This document shows positions 33,806 to 47,202 of a DNA stretch of 64,000 nt, one piece after another (position 1 is the first letter of the stretch; the number at the start of each line of letters is the position of its first letter). The stretch comes from Zanthoxylum bungeanum. Lineage: Eukaryota; Streptophyta; Magnoliopsida; Sapindales; Rutaceae. The DNA lies in assembly GCA_019454045.1 (NCBI GenBank), contig SKCR01036751.1:124001-188000 (forward strand). Direction: 5' to 3'. The translations under genes were made by a program, and so were the position numbers. The notes below the pieces were generated by a model. That model was not told where the DNA came from and searched no databases. It saw only the letters and a program-made list of their open reading frames with translations.

Positions 33806-36594
33806 TGTTAGTGCTGGTGCTCTGAGCGCCAATCTAGATCGTATTTATGTCTGTTTCATGAATACTAGTAATATCTTTTTCCATGATATTAGTAATTTAA
33901 ATGGCAGCACCTATTATCTTTTATATACGTATTTGATCTAATTACGATTAGATTGATTAGATAAACACTAAATCTGGCTTAGTATATGTATACATATTAG
34001 ACAAATACCCCATGATTTACAACGTAGTGCACAGTTGCAACATAGTTTGTAATTGAAATTAGGAAGTATCACTATAAGTTGTATATCCTCAAATTAAGTT
34101 CAAGGTCAAGATTTACTGACACGGGTCAGTTAGTAAAATCCGCTGAGACCAGTACATGTCGTATATCAGACTAGGTCCGATGGTTTATCTCAATTAACCA
34201 TGAGTCTTGAGAGACTCGTATAGATGTATAGGTGCTTATTTGATAAATATTAACTACTCGCCAAAGATTTCATAATATATGGTACACCAACGTCAATAGG
34301 AATCTTCTCGGGTTGAGTAGCATAGTGATTCTTTGACTTGAGATACCACTGTGGATATATGAGTTATCCTCCATACTTAAATGATAGTCATGTCACTGAT
34401 CTATTTAGATCAGACCTCCGAATGTTCGTTGGGTGTGGACCCATGATCATGATACCCTGTGAGTATCAAGAAAGGATCCATCAGTTCTGTGTACATAGCA
34501 TATGTAGTCCACCATGTGATTAGTAATCTGTTAAATCTATTACCATAGTATACTTCGAAAGTAAGTTCCGAATGATATTTAGAGATTGCTAATAGATACG
34601 TCGATAAGATTATTCCTATAGATAATTGGCGTTTATATTTATATCTCTGGGATAATCTGGGTTCCTGTGACTGAGGGATTATACATATGCAGTGACATCG
34701 ACCTGTATGATTTAGCGAGTTTATCTGTGGTCGTCATAATTTACGGGTGGGTGAATTATGGACACGAAATTAGATTTCGTGACAGATATGCATGAATCTA
34801 GAGAGTCTCACTAATGATATATACTCGTAGAGTACTAGGGCAACTGTTAAGAATAATGTTGATTATTTATAACTCGTTTAATGGTTAAACGAAAAATACA
34901 TGCAATTGGGACCTAACTGTCATTTCTGAATTAATGTTTTTTTTTAATACTTGATTTTATTAAATACACATTAATAAAATATCAAATTGTGTTTTTTGAT
35001 ATATATATCAGTAATATATCTATTTGAGATATTTATTGTAAATATAATACATATATTTAAGATATTTATATTTATTATTTAATTTTTAAATAATTAAGTT
35101 TATTTATAAAGTAAATATCTTTTATAATGATTTACTTTATTAAAGCTTGGAAATGGCATGATGCCATTGGAATACATTTTTGTTCACTTTATTAAAGATA
35201 AGTTGTCAACTTTAATATTGTAAAATGTTGAGTAATTAAAATCAAACAAAATTAAAGTATTTGATATTTATTTTGTGAGATTTTCGGCCAAGTGGGATTT
35301 AATATAAAAAATTTTGTTTGTTTTCATTTTCTCATTTAACAAGATTCATAAATATTTTACAAATGGAGTTGAGAGAAAAATGTGGAAGAAAGAAAGAAAA
35401 CAAATCCAAAATTTGGAATTTTTGTAAGTTTTTCACACTTTCTTCTATATAGAAAATGTTTCTATCAATCTTAACTTCAATTTGTGTTGCTAAGTTGATA
35501 TCTCTACCCTTTTAGTTCGTGATTAAATTTGTTGGAAACTTGTTTGAAGATGTTATGCATGTATGATTAATTTATTTACATATTAGTGTAATTAAGCCTA
35601 ATAAATTAATTAGAAATTAAAGTTTTCATTCTATAGTTGATTAGCCATTCATAATTAACCTATAATTGTTATTGATTAATTTCATGATGGTGAGACTTGA
35701 TTGGTGTGGTAATTGGATGGTTAAAGTATTGAATTTTGTCAATTTAATATAAATTGTCCAATTTGAGTAATTTGTGAAATTAGGGTTCTTAACCCATTCA
35801 GATTTTGGGGCTTTTCATATATATGATATAATTTGATGTATATGAAATTTGGGATTGATTGGATTTGATCCTGATGTATTTTGAACAAATTGGGCCAAAT
35901 TACAATTAATACAAAATCTGGGCTGTTTTCATAATTCTGGAAAAATCTGGGCAGTTTCGAAATTCTGAAAAATTTTATGGTTTATGTTTCAAATTGTATA
36001 AATTATTTTGGGATTGATTTGGAATCAATTAAATATGTATTTGACAATTTAAGGACTAAAATGATTAATTTACAAAGTGTATGGGTCTCATAGCAATTAA
36101 TGATAAATCTGATTTTTCAGATAAAAATTCAATTTTTATTTATTTATTAATTAGAATAAATTGGTTTATTTTAGTTTCCCAAGGAAAATATTTATCGGAA
36201 ATTGTTTCGGAGTGAAAATACGATAAAACGGTGAAAAATAGTGTTACCGGGTAACAGCTACCCAAACAGTGAACTGGGCACTGTTCGGACAGCCCACGAA
36301 CTGTCCAAATATTTTTGGGCTAACCTGGGCAGTCTCCATGAGCATTGGTTGGTCGGTTCGGCCGGAAATGCGTTTTATGCTATTTTACGAAAAAAAATAT
36401 TTTTAGAAAAAATTTCGCGATGTTTCTATATTATTTATGTCGTTATATGATATCGATAAATATGTTTAGGTGAAATTTGAATGAATTATTAATATTTGAT
36501 ATTGAATAATTTATTTGTAAGTTTAAAAATTTTAAACTACGATGTCGCCCGAACATCACTTCTTCCGACGCGCCTCCTTGATTTGACCCCAATA
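33806..36594 (+). repeat. 5' LTR of the decayed element (2,789 bp)
   Basis: From TGTTAGTGCTGG to GACCCCAATA. From 34505 on it aligns with 44389-46512 to the end. It holds perfect TAG- and TGG-centred palindromes at 34763-34781 and 34874-34892. The first 700 bp have no counterpart in the 3' LTR. Confidence 0.75.
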
Positions 36595-36597
36595 AAA

Positions 36598-36610
36598 AGG
36601 TACCAGAGCG
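36598..36610 (+). other. Primer-site-like sequence of the decayed element
   Basis: AGGTACCAGAGCG just after the LTR end resembles the TGGTATCAGAGC initiator-Met primer site with two changes. Confidence 0.6.
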
Positions 36611-39600
36611 AGTCTTATCCTGGACACCTGATATGATCAGCTCTATAAAATTCAATATTTAATTTAATCATTACTTAATACATGCATGTTTTTATTTAAT
36701 TTGATTAAATAAAGTAAAATCATATTCTGTTGGAAAATCCTCGTTTAATAAGGTTTTAAGAAAGTAACCAGTATTAGGAATACTTGTTTCTTCGTCCGCC
36801 TTGTCAATACAGATGTAAATATTTTCATGATGCTATAGTTGTAACGTGCCAAAGTTGTGCAGTTATGGTGGAAAGTAGTCCACTTGCACCGGTAGAACTT
36901 ATATGATAAAAGATAAATTCAAGTGAAAGTGGAAATCATGAACGTTCCAAAGCTGTCAGAACTACTTCGGTAGCTTGAGTTTGTCATTGACAAGTTTAAC
37001 ATTGATATGCTTCCTTATGAACGTGCCAAAGCAGTCATAAAGAGAAACGATCAAAACCGAACCCAGAAGTCACAGTGAGTGTGATTGACAAACATCGGTA
37101 GTTTAACATTAATACGCCTCCTTATGAACGTGCCAAAGATTTCATAACGAGAAACGATCAGGACCGGACCCAGGAGTTACAGTGAGTGTGATTGACAATG
37201 AGTTGTCTACCTAATGAATACATAGGCGAGAACGTGCCAAAGTTGTGAGTCAAAATATATTTATGGGGTCCACTTTCCATTATGGAATTCAATTTAATTA
37301 TTGAATTCTCATTTCCATTGGGGATTACAGTATTACGTAAAGTAGTGGGAGGCACTGCTAGGTTAAAAATCTTTAACTTATGCGGTATGTAATATTATGT
37401 CAATTGTTGCTTATGTTATTCCTTATTCTATTAGTTTGATAGAATCTGCATTCATATTATATATGTTTTCTGACTTCAATTATGGTTGCAGATTTCTAAA
37501 ATAGGTTCTATATTAGAATAGATTATGATGTAATCCTTCTAGACATAATAGTTTTTTATGCAGTAAAGATTGACATAAATTGGTTCATGTCTCGAGATTT
37601 TTCACTGGCATTAAGAAAATCACATTATATATTTATTTATCTAATAATGACGTTTCTTGGCTTTAGTGACATTTAGAGGTCACGTGTTAGACACAATTTG
37701 TTTTTAGATTATTTGTAAATTTTGTAAATAATTTGAAAGTAAATAATAAAGCTAAAGAAAGAAGATGCGTATAGTTGTGTAGAGAAAATATTGATTTTTC
37801 ACAATACGACAACTGTAGATATTGGATATTAGATCTCCCGTCTAATTATTTAAAATATTATGGAATGATTGTTTCGATATTTGATATCAGAACTTGCGAC
37901 TATTTGATAATTACTTATTCTTTGTAAACAACTGTTACATATTTTAAAATGACTAGTAGTGTCATTTACGAATAGATAAACATTAAGAAAAATATTTGGT
38001 TAAGTAAATAACTTAGAACATTATTTTATGACATTTTATCACTTAAATATTTGATACTTATACCATATAGTAAAGGATGGTCTGATATTAGATCATACCA
38101 CATATCTTTATCCATTCAATGAATATTGTATTCGGAAAGGTGACTAAATCTCATTTAACCAATGACTTTCATTGGAATATAAAATTTATTAAATTGACAT
38201 TGGATGTATGTAATTTAATAAATTGTAAATTGCTTAAGGTAGTTTTCTTTACTTCGTAACTTAGCAATGAACTGTCGTGACTTAGTTATGTGTTTATGAT
38301 GAAATGCAGATAGAATATTTTGACTGGTTCAAAGATATTCGATCTGAAGTTTTGAAAATTGTATCTTTAAAATTCATCTTGAGTTTTTGAATTTTTCAAA
38401 GATGTTTGATACGATCAAACATATGATATGGTAATTTTTTCTAAGGTTATTCGAAGAATATAATTCTTACATCAATATTATTCTTTCACGATTCCATGTT
38501 GATGGAATTGGTTAGTGGAAGAAATCAGATCTTATATGATTTGGTTCGTTTGATATTGAGTGTTACCGAATTAGTTTCAATACCCTTGGGCTTATGCTCC
38601 AGTAACACTTATTCATCATTTTAATTAATGTTCCATTAGTTTTTACAGTTACGTATATGATGTGTATAAGTAGAAAATTCGAATCTTGAAATGTTTGAGA
38701 TTTGAATTTTTCTTTTGTATAATTGTTATATAATTGATATTACTTAAGCCTCGGAGGTACGAGTAGACGTTATCATTTATTTTATTTAATAGAAAATTGT
38801 ATTCTATTTGATAAAATATCTTTTCTACAATCTCGAGTAATAAAATTATTTATTACTTATTGTGTAACATTGAATGTTGACAATTACAGAAAAGACTTGA
38901 CTTATTGAAGTCGAATACTGTGATAAAATATAAATGGAACTAAATAATTAATAAGATGAAAATACCCTTTTATTACTTCCATATAAGTGCTATAGGATGT
39001 CAGAATCATTCACAAAGTATTTGATAGTTAATGGTTCTGTTGTTTTTTTATCAAAGAAAATTATCTTATAATTTATAGTGGGAACGATATTTGATATCGA
39101 TTTCGAAAATTAACATTAAACCATAGATCTACTATTATTCATAGCTTACTACGATCAAGTTTGGAACTTGATTGAGCTTTCATTATGAATCGATCATAAA
39201 ATGTGCAAATGATTTACACAGTAAAAACACAGTGAGCTTATTAAAGGTTTGACCTTTATAGTATGACAGTGAGAAAAGTTATACTCAGTACTCTATTATA
39301 GATTGTGAGGAAACTTGTCTCTAGTCACACTGATTGAATAATTTAAGATATGTTGGTTAATGATGATATTAAATTGTACATTTTAGCTAATGAATACAAA
39401 GTGGCGAATCTGAATGGTTTGTTCAGATAAGAGATCCATTGTGATTTCTTATTTTGAAGAGTTCATTTTGGAATGGCCCTGGAGTTTGTATTATGATAAT
39501 ATTACAATTTAGTATATCAACTTATAGAGCCTATTGTAGACTCGAATGAGCTTTCTGGAAATTTATGTTTTCTAATTTTGATATCAATCAGATTGTCTGA

Positions 39601-40318
39601 TTTTATCAAAGCATAGAAAATACATATAAGATAGAAGGTTTAGTGGGAGCGTACAAATTTCTTTCTAGTATTTTACATCATAATGATATTATCATTATTA
39701 AGATAATAATGAGATATTTATAAGGTAAAATGTTTATCTGATTCTTATTTTCTCCATGAAAGCAGTGTGAATGGTGTCTCTATTATATTCGATATAAAGT
39801 TTTATATATGATATAAAACTAAGAGACTTGTGAGATACTCATATTAATCGTACATAAGATATGATCTAATAAATGACACAATAAGACTATATGTATGACA
39901 GTTAGTGTGTGTCTTATGTATAGTATTCATCTTTCATAAATGATGATTCCTTTTTGGTTTGAGATATTGATTAGAATGTCTAATCAATCTTATGCATCAT
40001 ATGATGATAGCATAATGAATACTATATTGAGTGTGATTAGAGATATCAATTTAATCGTAATTGTTACGAGTTATTTTGATATTCTCTAGACCATAAGATG
40101 TGTTTTGAAACATGTTCTTTATCATCTTTGAGATATTAAGAACGAGTTTCTAATTAATAGAGAATGAAGTTCACAACCATTAGGGTCAGATTAGTTTTGA
40201 GTCTTATTATGACGTTACACAGTCTACGACATAAATAATCAGAAAAGATGCAGTGGGAGTGTCACAGGTTATTCCACTATAAGAGTGGAGTTAGTTGCAA
40301 CTTATGAAGTTGCACCGT
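36611..40318 (+). pseudogene. Decayed interior (copia-like) without open frames
   Basis: 36850-37260 holds four repeats of a phrase like AACGTGCCAAAGNNGTNA, comparable to the leader repeats of the other copias, so this is probably the leader. 37340-40260 is AT-rich with scattered copia-like words (GTGGGAGGCACTGC, TTTAGTGGGAGCGTAC) but no ORF above about 65 codons. A polypurine-like CAGTGGGAGTG lies at 40252-40262. Gene content cannot be assigned domain by domain. Confidence 0.5.
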
Positions 40319-43300
40319 TGTAACATCCCAGATTTTCGGAACAGTTCTTGAAGGTTCTCAGACCGAAGTTATGGTCTCGGAACAGGATGATAATGAGGAA
40401 TAAGAGTTCAAGTGATGATATATGGATCGAAATAATATAAAGTCAAGAGTTGTCGCATCAGAAGATGTGTCGTCTCAAAGAATCAGTTACGCGATACTTG
40501 TTATACGCGTAAAGTTTACAGTTTTGGTCACGGCGAACGGCGACGCAGGAGAGGGAAAATAGTGGCGCACGTGGGTTAGTCGGTTCTGACTCATTGCTTC
40601 ATTTCACGACCTGAGCCACCTACCAAATCAAAGCCCTCGATGAGTACTACGAGTATGCAGAGTCGATTTCACCGAACAGCGATCGGTTGCACGTGAAACG
40701 AGGAAGAAAGCCGCGGTGAATAGTAAACCCATGATGAACAGTAGCTCCGATTGAAATTTCGTCAACACCAACACGTTCGTATGGCCGTTAGGAGTCCGAA
40801 TATGGCCTCGGAATTTCGGTACGACTCTCAGTTCAAAATTTGATATTTTAAAGTGTATCGATTTATTATCGGATGCTTCCAGTAGTTCCGTAGTTTAGCG
40901 AATTGTTATGATATGAATTGGATGTGATATAATATGTTAAAATGATACTTGTCGTAGAATTCGAGTAAGAACGGATTAGATTTGAGCGATCCGGTAGAAT
41001 TAGCGAGTTTCCGGTAAGACATAGTTTCTCGCGCGACCGAGTGTGGATGACTGTAAATATGGATATGGCTAAAATATAACTTGGCGAGTGTGATTGAATA
41101 GTTCCGGATAAGTTTGGAGGGTTTGAGATCCTTCCGTAGCGTTTGTGGAAACTTTTCCGCAAGTTTTGCCGTAAATGCGTAAAATGAGAATCTGAACCAT
41201 CTAGCTAGTTTAGAACAGTATATGAACATATAGTAGAGTAATGAAGTTTGAATGGTAGAATCAGAGAGGATTCGTGTTCCGAGAAAGTCAATAGTTTATT
41301 GTAGATGAGTAGAAAGTTCCGCAAATAGCAGTTTTGACAGATGGTGTGATTTGTTTTGACAGATCAGGTCCAGGTTCGGAGTGTCCTCCAAGCCAGGTAA
41401 GTAACTCATGCTACGAATACTTAAGAATTTAGCGTTGCTCGAAATTAGTAATATAATAAAGTTGTATATAGTTATATGCATGAAACCTGTATATATAATT
41501 ATGAATATAGAAGAAAGAAGCAGGTGTAATTATATACACATATAGATAAGAACAAGCAATTATAAGCAGATGTATGAGCAAAAGATAAGTATGAGCATAT
41601 AGGAGTATAGAGATACATATGTAGGTATAAACCAGTATGTATATTTAAATAAGAGCATATGAATAATGTCATGAATATAATTTAATGAGACTTGGGTTTG
41701 GGGGTTGTAGAAAACTACACCCTAGGGAATGGGACTAGTGTTATGAGGGAAAGTTTGTAATTTATGCATTACATAAGAATATTAGCAACATGAGTATAGA
41801 TACGAGTATATAAGGTGATAAGGAGCATAAATGGGTAGTATATTCATGGCATGAGAATGTATAAAAGTTTTTGACATGAGATACTTGAGCACAAGTTGAT
41901 AGTTAGAAAATGGTAAATAAGTTTAAGAACTAAGAAATTGAAACTCGTGTACATTTGAAGTCTGATATAGTAGAAGAGCTTTGATCGTGTGTGTATGAAT
42001 ATAAATTATGCATTATATTGTTTGTGAGCCACCAGCAAGGTAAGTTATAGAGGTAAGCCAAGTTATGATGGTATAAATGTGTAAGTATACTGATAATAGT
42101 ATAAACATATTAAATGTGAGATGATTCAAAATGTAAGCATATAAGGAATAGAATACATAATTCATTACTTTGTATATATGCATAAACACGTGCATGAACA
42201 CAAAAATGGTTAGAGTAAAAAGGAAAAGAAGTATTAGAAAAGAACAGACATACGACATTAGACTAAGGGAGTGCATGATCATATCCATATGCATACATGA
42301 TGAAACGAGAACGGTTTTGAAATTCAAAAGGCTTTACAGAAAAGTAACAGAGATTTTTAAAATGATGTTTTTAGAAAAGTTTATACAGTTTTGAAATCCA
42401 TATCATGGTTTTATGTTGTTCGGGGCATGGGGGAAAAACCCACCCCAGTATGTAACTTATACATAGATGGAATTGACGGACAGAGACATGTGCACATGTG
42501 GAGGACTGAGGGGACGCTATCAGATCCTCGAGCCGGGGCTAGGGGGATGAGTGATACACAACGCCCCTAGACCCCAGAGTTTGAGTTTGGGTGGTAGCAT
42601 AGATCCACACCCCCAGCTCTAGTTTGTGGCTTGGGGGTCAGTGACATATAGCGCCCCAAGACCACCAGTTTTGAGACAGTATTGGCATGATTTGGGGACG
42701 GCGAGACATATCGCCTCAAAGTCATGGATTTGCATTACTGGCTCCAGTTAGGAGTATGGGGGACGATGGTATATAACGCCCTCATACGTCCAGGTTTTCA
42801 GATAGAGATACAGATTTCAGAAAAGCTTTCAGATTTCAGATTTCAGATTTCACACAGTTTTCAGATTTTCAGCTCATAGATTTCAGAAATCAGATTATAG
42901 TACACGGTTTTCAGAAACAGAGTTTTACAAACAGTTTTTCAGATTCAGTTTTCATTTACAGTTTTCAGAAAGAGCCTTTTAGAAAAGAAAGTTTTCATAA
43001 ACATCGATTTTACGAGTGTTTCAGAATTTTAAAGCAGAAATTAGTTTTCAAGTAAGGTTTTCAGCAAAGAGTTCTCAGAAAGAAACTTTCAGATAGAGTG
43101 TTTAGAAAGAGTTTTCCGAAAATAGGATTTCAGAAAGATTTCAAGAAGTATCTTATGAAAACATTGCATGATAGAGTAGAGTATAGTTTACAAGTAAGGT
43201 ATATAAATCATATGTTTTAGTTATCATTTAAAAGCATTTAGTTGACATAAATATTTGTGACATAGCTGCATCAATATGCATATATAGTTAACCTTGTGTA

Positions 43301-44283
43301 GAGTACGTTCATATAGAAGTATCACGTTGTAAAATATGAGTGCATAGTAGCATGATCTTATTTGAATGAATACGTATCAGTGATGATTGTATGAGTTGCT
43401 TGCTTACTTAGAAAGAACATACAGTAAGGATGCTAGTCATAATGAAATAGTAACACATACATGTAACCATGGATAGTGTTAGTGGATTAGATAGTTAACA
43501 GAAATAAGATTTTAACTATCCGATTTGATGATATTTCAAGATAGTAAAAGAAAGAAAGTTAATATAATTGTCAAATCTAGATTAGTTCAGAGTATACAGA
43601 AAGATAAAGAGAATGATCATAGTAGCACAGCAGAAGTGTGATGAATCCTAATCTGTTAGTTAGTAAAGTAGAACTTGATATACTTAATAAGAAGGAATAA
43701 TACAGACATAATTAATGGAAGTTAAAGTACGTAGGTGTGTATTCAGATGAAAAGACTAATTGCAAGTAATGTGAGAATTATGTGAGACTACATAGACAAT
43801 TTAAGTCATTAATATATTAAGAAATAAACCTTGTATGAGTTTGTATGCTTAAGTTAGGAGCATAGTTACTTACTGAGTCTTATGACTCACATCCCAACAG
43901 TTTTTAGTTTTGCAGGTCAGTAGCAGTCATATAGAACCAGCAGAAGTTCGTGAAGACTTTGAAGACAATGGATCTCCCCAATTGCAGTCAAGAGAGTCTT
44001 AAGTCCTGGGTCAAGTTATGGGTCATCACGACTCCTTGTTTTTTATTTGTATTTATTATTGCATATGTAATAGTTTAGTTTTATTTTTGAGTTCAGGCTT
44101 GGGGCCATGATGTTGAGATACCGACCTGAGGTCGAGATTATGTTGTATATGGATGCTGGCTATAAGCCAGGTTGCATGATATTCTGCATACATCATGCCG
44201 AATTTTCGTCATAATCAAAGGCTTATGGAGATGGGTTCTCATGTCTCATGCCGGTAGCATCCTGGCCTAGGCGGGATGTTACA
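40319..44283 (+). mobile_element. Solo LTR with intact ends (3,965 bp), chromovirus-like
   Basis: Begins TGTAACATCCC and ends GGGATGTTACA, a perfect 11-bp terminal inverted repeat with TG...CA ends, flanked by exact 5-bp duplications ACCGT (40314-40318 and 44284-44288). A 5-bp duplication with TG...CA ends means LTR integration. No ORF, primer site or second LTR is seen inside, so it is best read as a solo LTR. Length and ends fit plant chromoviruses such as Tekay/Del (inference). It is related to 2394-6664 in the opposite orientation. Confidence 0.88.
42510..42800. repeat. Degenerate tandem repeats inside the solo LTR
   Basis: Four units of about 65-70 bp built on GTGACATATAGCGCCCCAAGAC-like words (the core never exceeds about 20 matching bases), followed at 42820-43110 by many TTTCAGA/TTTTCAG words. 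The homologous place in the other copy (3795-3990) carries a different array. Confidence 0.75.
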
Positions 44284-44388
44284 ACCGTGACTTTGTATAT
44301 TAAAAGTTTGGTATTAGTGTTGTATTTGTGGTTGTCTACATAGTATTTTGGATTTAATCTGTTAATACTTAGACAACTTAGTAGCTGT

Positions 44389-46512
44389 AGTCCATCATGT
44401 GATTAGCAATCTGTTAAATCTATAGCCATAGTATTCTTTGGAAGTGAATTCCGAATGTTATTTAGAGATTTCTAATAGATACATCGACGAGATTATTCTT
44501 ATAGAGATTTGACGTTTATATCTATATCTCTGGGATAATCCGGATACATGTGACGGAAGGGTTATAAGTATGTAGTGACCTCGACCTGTATGATTCAACG
44601 AGTTAATCTGTGGTCGTCATAATTTACATGTGAGTGAATTATGGCACGAAATTAGATTTCATGACGGATATACCTGAATCTAGAGAGTCTCACCAATGAA
44701 ATATACTTCTAGAAAACTAGGACAACTGTTATGAATAATGCTAATTATTTATAACTCGTTTAACGGTTAAACGAAAAATACATGCAATTGGGACCTAACG
44801 GTCATTTTCGAATTAATGTGTATTTGTATTTAATACTTGATTTTATTAAATACACATTAATAAAATATTAAATTGTGTTTTTTTGATATATATCATTAAT
44901 ATATGTATTTGAGATATTTATTGTAAATATAATACATATATTTAAGATATTTATATTTATTATTTAATTGTTAAATAATTAAATTTATTTATAAAGTAAA
45001 TATCTTTTATAATGATTTGCTTTATTAAAGCTTGGAAATTGCATGATGCCATTGGAACACATTTTTGTTCACTTTCTTAAAGATAAGTTGAAAACTTTAA
45101 TATTGTAAAATGTGGACTAATTAAAATCAAATAAAATTAAAGTATTTGATATTTATTTTGAGAGATTTTCGGCCAAGTGGGATTTAATATAATAAAATTA
45201 TTTTGTTTTCATTTTCTTACTTAACAAGCTTCACAAATATTTTACAAATGGAGTTGAAAGAAAAAGGTGGAAGAAAGAAAGAAAGCAAAGCCAAAATTTG
45301 GAATTTTTGTAAGTTTTTCACACCTTCTTCTATATAAAAAATGTTTCTATCAATCTTAGCTTCAATTTGTGTAGCTATGTAAAAATGTTTCTATCAATCT
45401 TAGCTTCAATTTGTGTTGCTATGTTGATGTCTCTACTCTTTTAATTCGTGATTAAATTTGTTGAAAACTTATTTGAAGATGTTATGTATGTATGATTAAT
45501 TTATTTACATATTAGTGTAATTAAGCCTAATAAATTAATTAGAAATTAAAGTTTCCATTCTAGAGTTGATTAGCCATTCATAATTAATCTAGAATTGTTC
45601 TTGACTAATTTCATGATGGTGAGACTTGATTGGTGTGGTAATTGGATGGTTAAAAGATTGAATTTTGTCAATTTAATGTAATTTGTCCAATTTGAGTAAT
45701 TTGTGAAATTAGGGTTCTTAACCCATTCAAATTTTGGGTCTTTTCATATATATGATACAATTTGATGTATGTCAAATTTGGGATTGATTGGATTTGATCT
45801 TGATGTGTTTTGAACAAATTGGGCCAAATTACAATCTGGGTTGTTTTCATAATTCTAGGAAAATCGGGGCAGTTTCGAAATTCTAGAAAAGTTTCCGGTT
45901 TATGTTTCAAATTGTATAAATTATTTTGGTATTGATTTGTAATCAATTAAATATGTATTTGACAATTTTAAGGACCAAAATGATTAATTTACAAAGTGTA
46001 TGGGTCTCATAGCAATTAATGGTAAATCTGATTTTTCAGATAAAAAAATCAATTTTTATTTATTGAGTAATTAGAATAAATTAGTTTATTTTAATTGCCC
46101 AATGAAAATATTTATCGGAAATTATTTCGATGTGAAAATACGCGAAAACGGTGAAAAACGGTGTTACCGGGCAACGGCTTTGTAAACAGTGAACTGTGCA
46201 TTGTTCGGGCAGCCCACGAACTGTACAAATATTTTTGAGGCTGACCTAGGAAGTCTCCATGAGCATTGGTCAGTCTGTTCGGTCGGAAACGCGTTTTATC
46301 TATTTCGTGAGAAAATATTTTCGCACAAGTTTCGCAATGTTTCTATATTATTTATGTCGTTATATGATATTGAATAAATATGTTTAGATGAAATATGAAT
46401 GAATTATTAATATTTGATATTGAATAATTTATTCATAAGTTTAAAAATTTTAAACTACAATTTCGCCCGAACAATGCTTCTTCCGATGCGCCTCTCTGAT
46501 TTGACCCCAACA
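44389..46512 (+). repeat. 3' LTR part of the decayed element
   Basis: Aligns with 34505-36594, including the GTCCAYCATGTGATTAG phrase, the palindrome pair near 44645-44780 and the closing GACCCCAACA. The 100 bp at 44289-44388 do not match the 5' LTR. The LTR start is missing or rearranged. Confidence 0.75.
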
Positions 46513-46585
46513 GTTTTATCTGCTTCGCTTAAGTCCGAGAATGGTGGTTTGACGGTAGGATTTCCAACGATTTCAAAAAAAAAAA
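46513..46585 (+). mobile_element. SINE-like repeat copy 1, right half
   Basis: GTTTTATCTGCTTCGCTTAA continues the SINE that stops at 33805. It aligns with TTTTACATACTCCGCTTAAG of copy 3 and, through TTTGACGGT...CAACGATTTCAAAAAA, with the tail of copy 2 at 57831-57867. Confidence 0.7.
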
Positions 46586-47202
46586 TTGAGTGGGCAATGT
46601 TGATGCGTGGTTAATGCTAGATTAAAGGATTTTGAAATTATGTATTTGTTAAATTGAAAGACTTTATTGTGTGGAACATAAAGTGTTAGTTTCAGTCATG
46701 GAATTGTGAGATAGTGTGGCATTGAAAATAAAAAAGCGTACTTTAGAGAGAGTGTAATATTTGCATAATAGCAGATGTATTATATGGTGGGTTACTCAAA
46801 GTTAGTTTATTTAAACTAGAAATAATGAGTAAATATAATATAAAATGTTTCGTTAAATTAAATTTCATTATAGGTTACTTTTACTTTTAAGAGTTTATTA
46901 AAAATATCTCATCCATTCTTATCTATTGTAGATCGTTAGCCTGACATACCACCTGATTCGCAGTAACTTTCAGCTTTCCTAGCTCACTGTGAGTAGATAC
47001 TTTGCTTTATGATTTATGTACTTATGTTTTAAAAAGAATTTTGTTTTGGAACTTTCGATTTGATTGACAAATATTTGATATTGTTCATGCATTAGTATGA
47101 TACATTTTCGTCTCGGTGTTTGTATCATATTTTTTTGTTTTATGGTTTTCTTTATGATTCGCCGAGGTGCTCATATATGGTCTTGTCTATCGGAATTGGA
47201 TT
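46586..47202. other. Unclassified flank, left of the minus-strand copia
   Basis: No ORF or repeat ends recognised. It is contiguous with 57041 onward before the copia insertion. Confidence 0.5.

Larger units (their letters stand above)
33806..46512 (+). mobile_element. Decayed LTR retrotransposon (12.7 kb with nested solo LTR)
   Basis: Plus-strand element with a 5' LTR (33806-36594), a primer-site-like sequence at 36598, a long decayed interior and a 3' LTR portion (44389-46512) that ends GACCCCAACA. GTTT(T) flanks both sides (33802-33805/6 and 46513-46516/7). The exact left end is ambiguous by one base. The interior has no long ORF; phrases such as TTTAGTGGGAGCGTAC (39638) match the copia RT region of the other elements, so copia is likely. 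It inserted into a SINE and was itself hit by a solo LTR at 40319-44283. Confidence 0.75.

Noticed and set aside
40319..44283. Interpretation as a DNA transposon because of the 11-bp inverted ends
   Set aside because: TG...CA ends with an exact 5-bp duplication and homology to another LTR-like block fit a solo LTR better.
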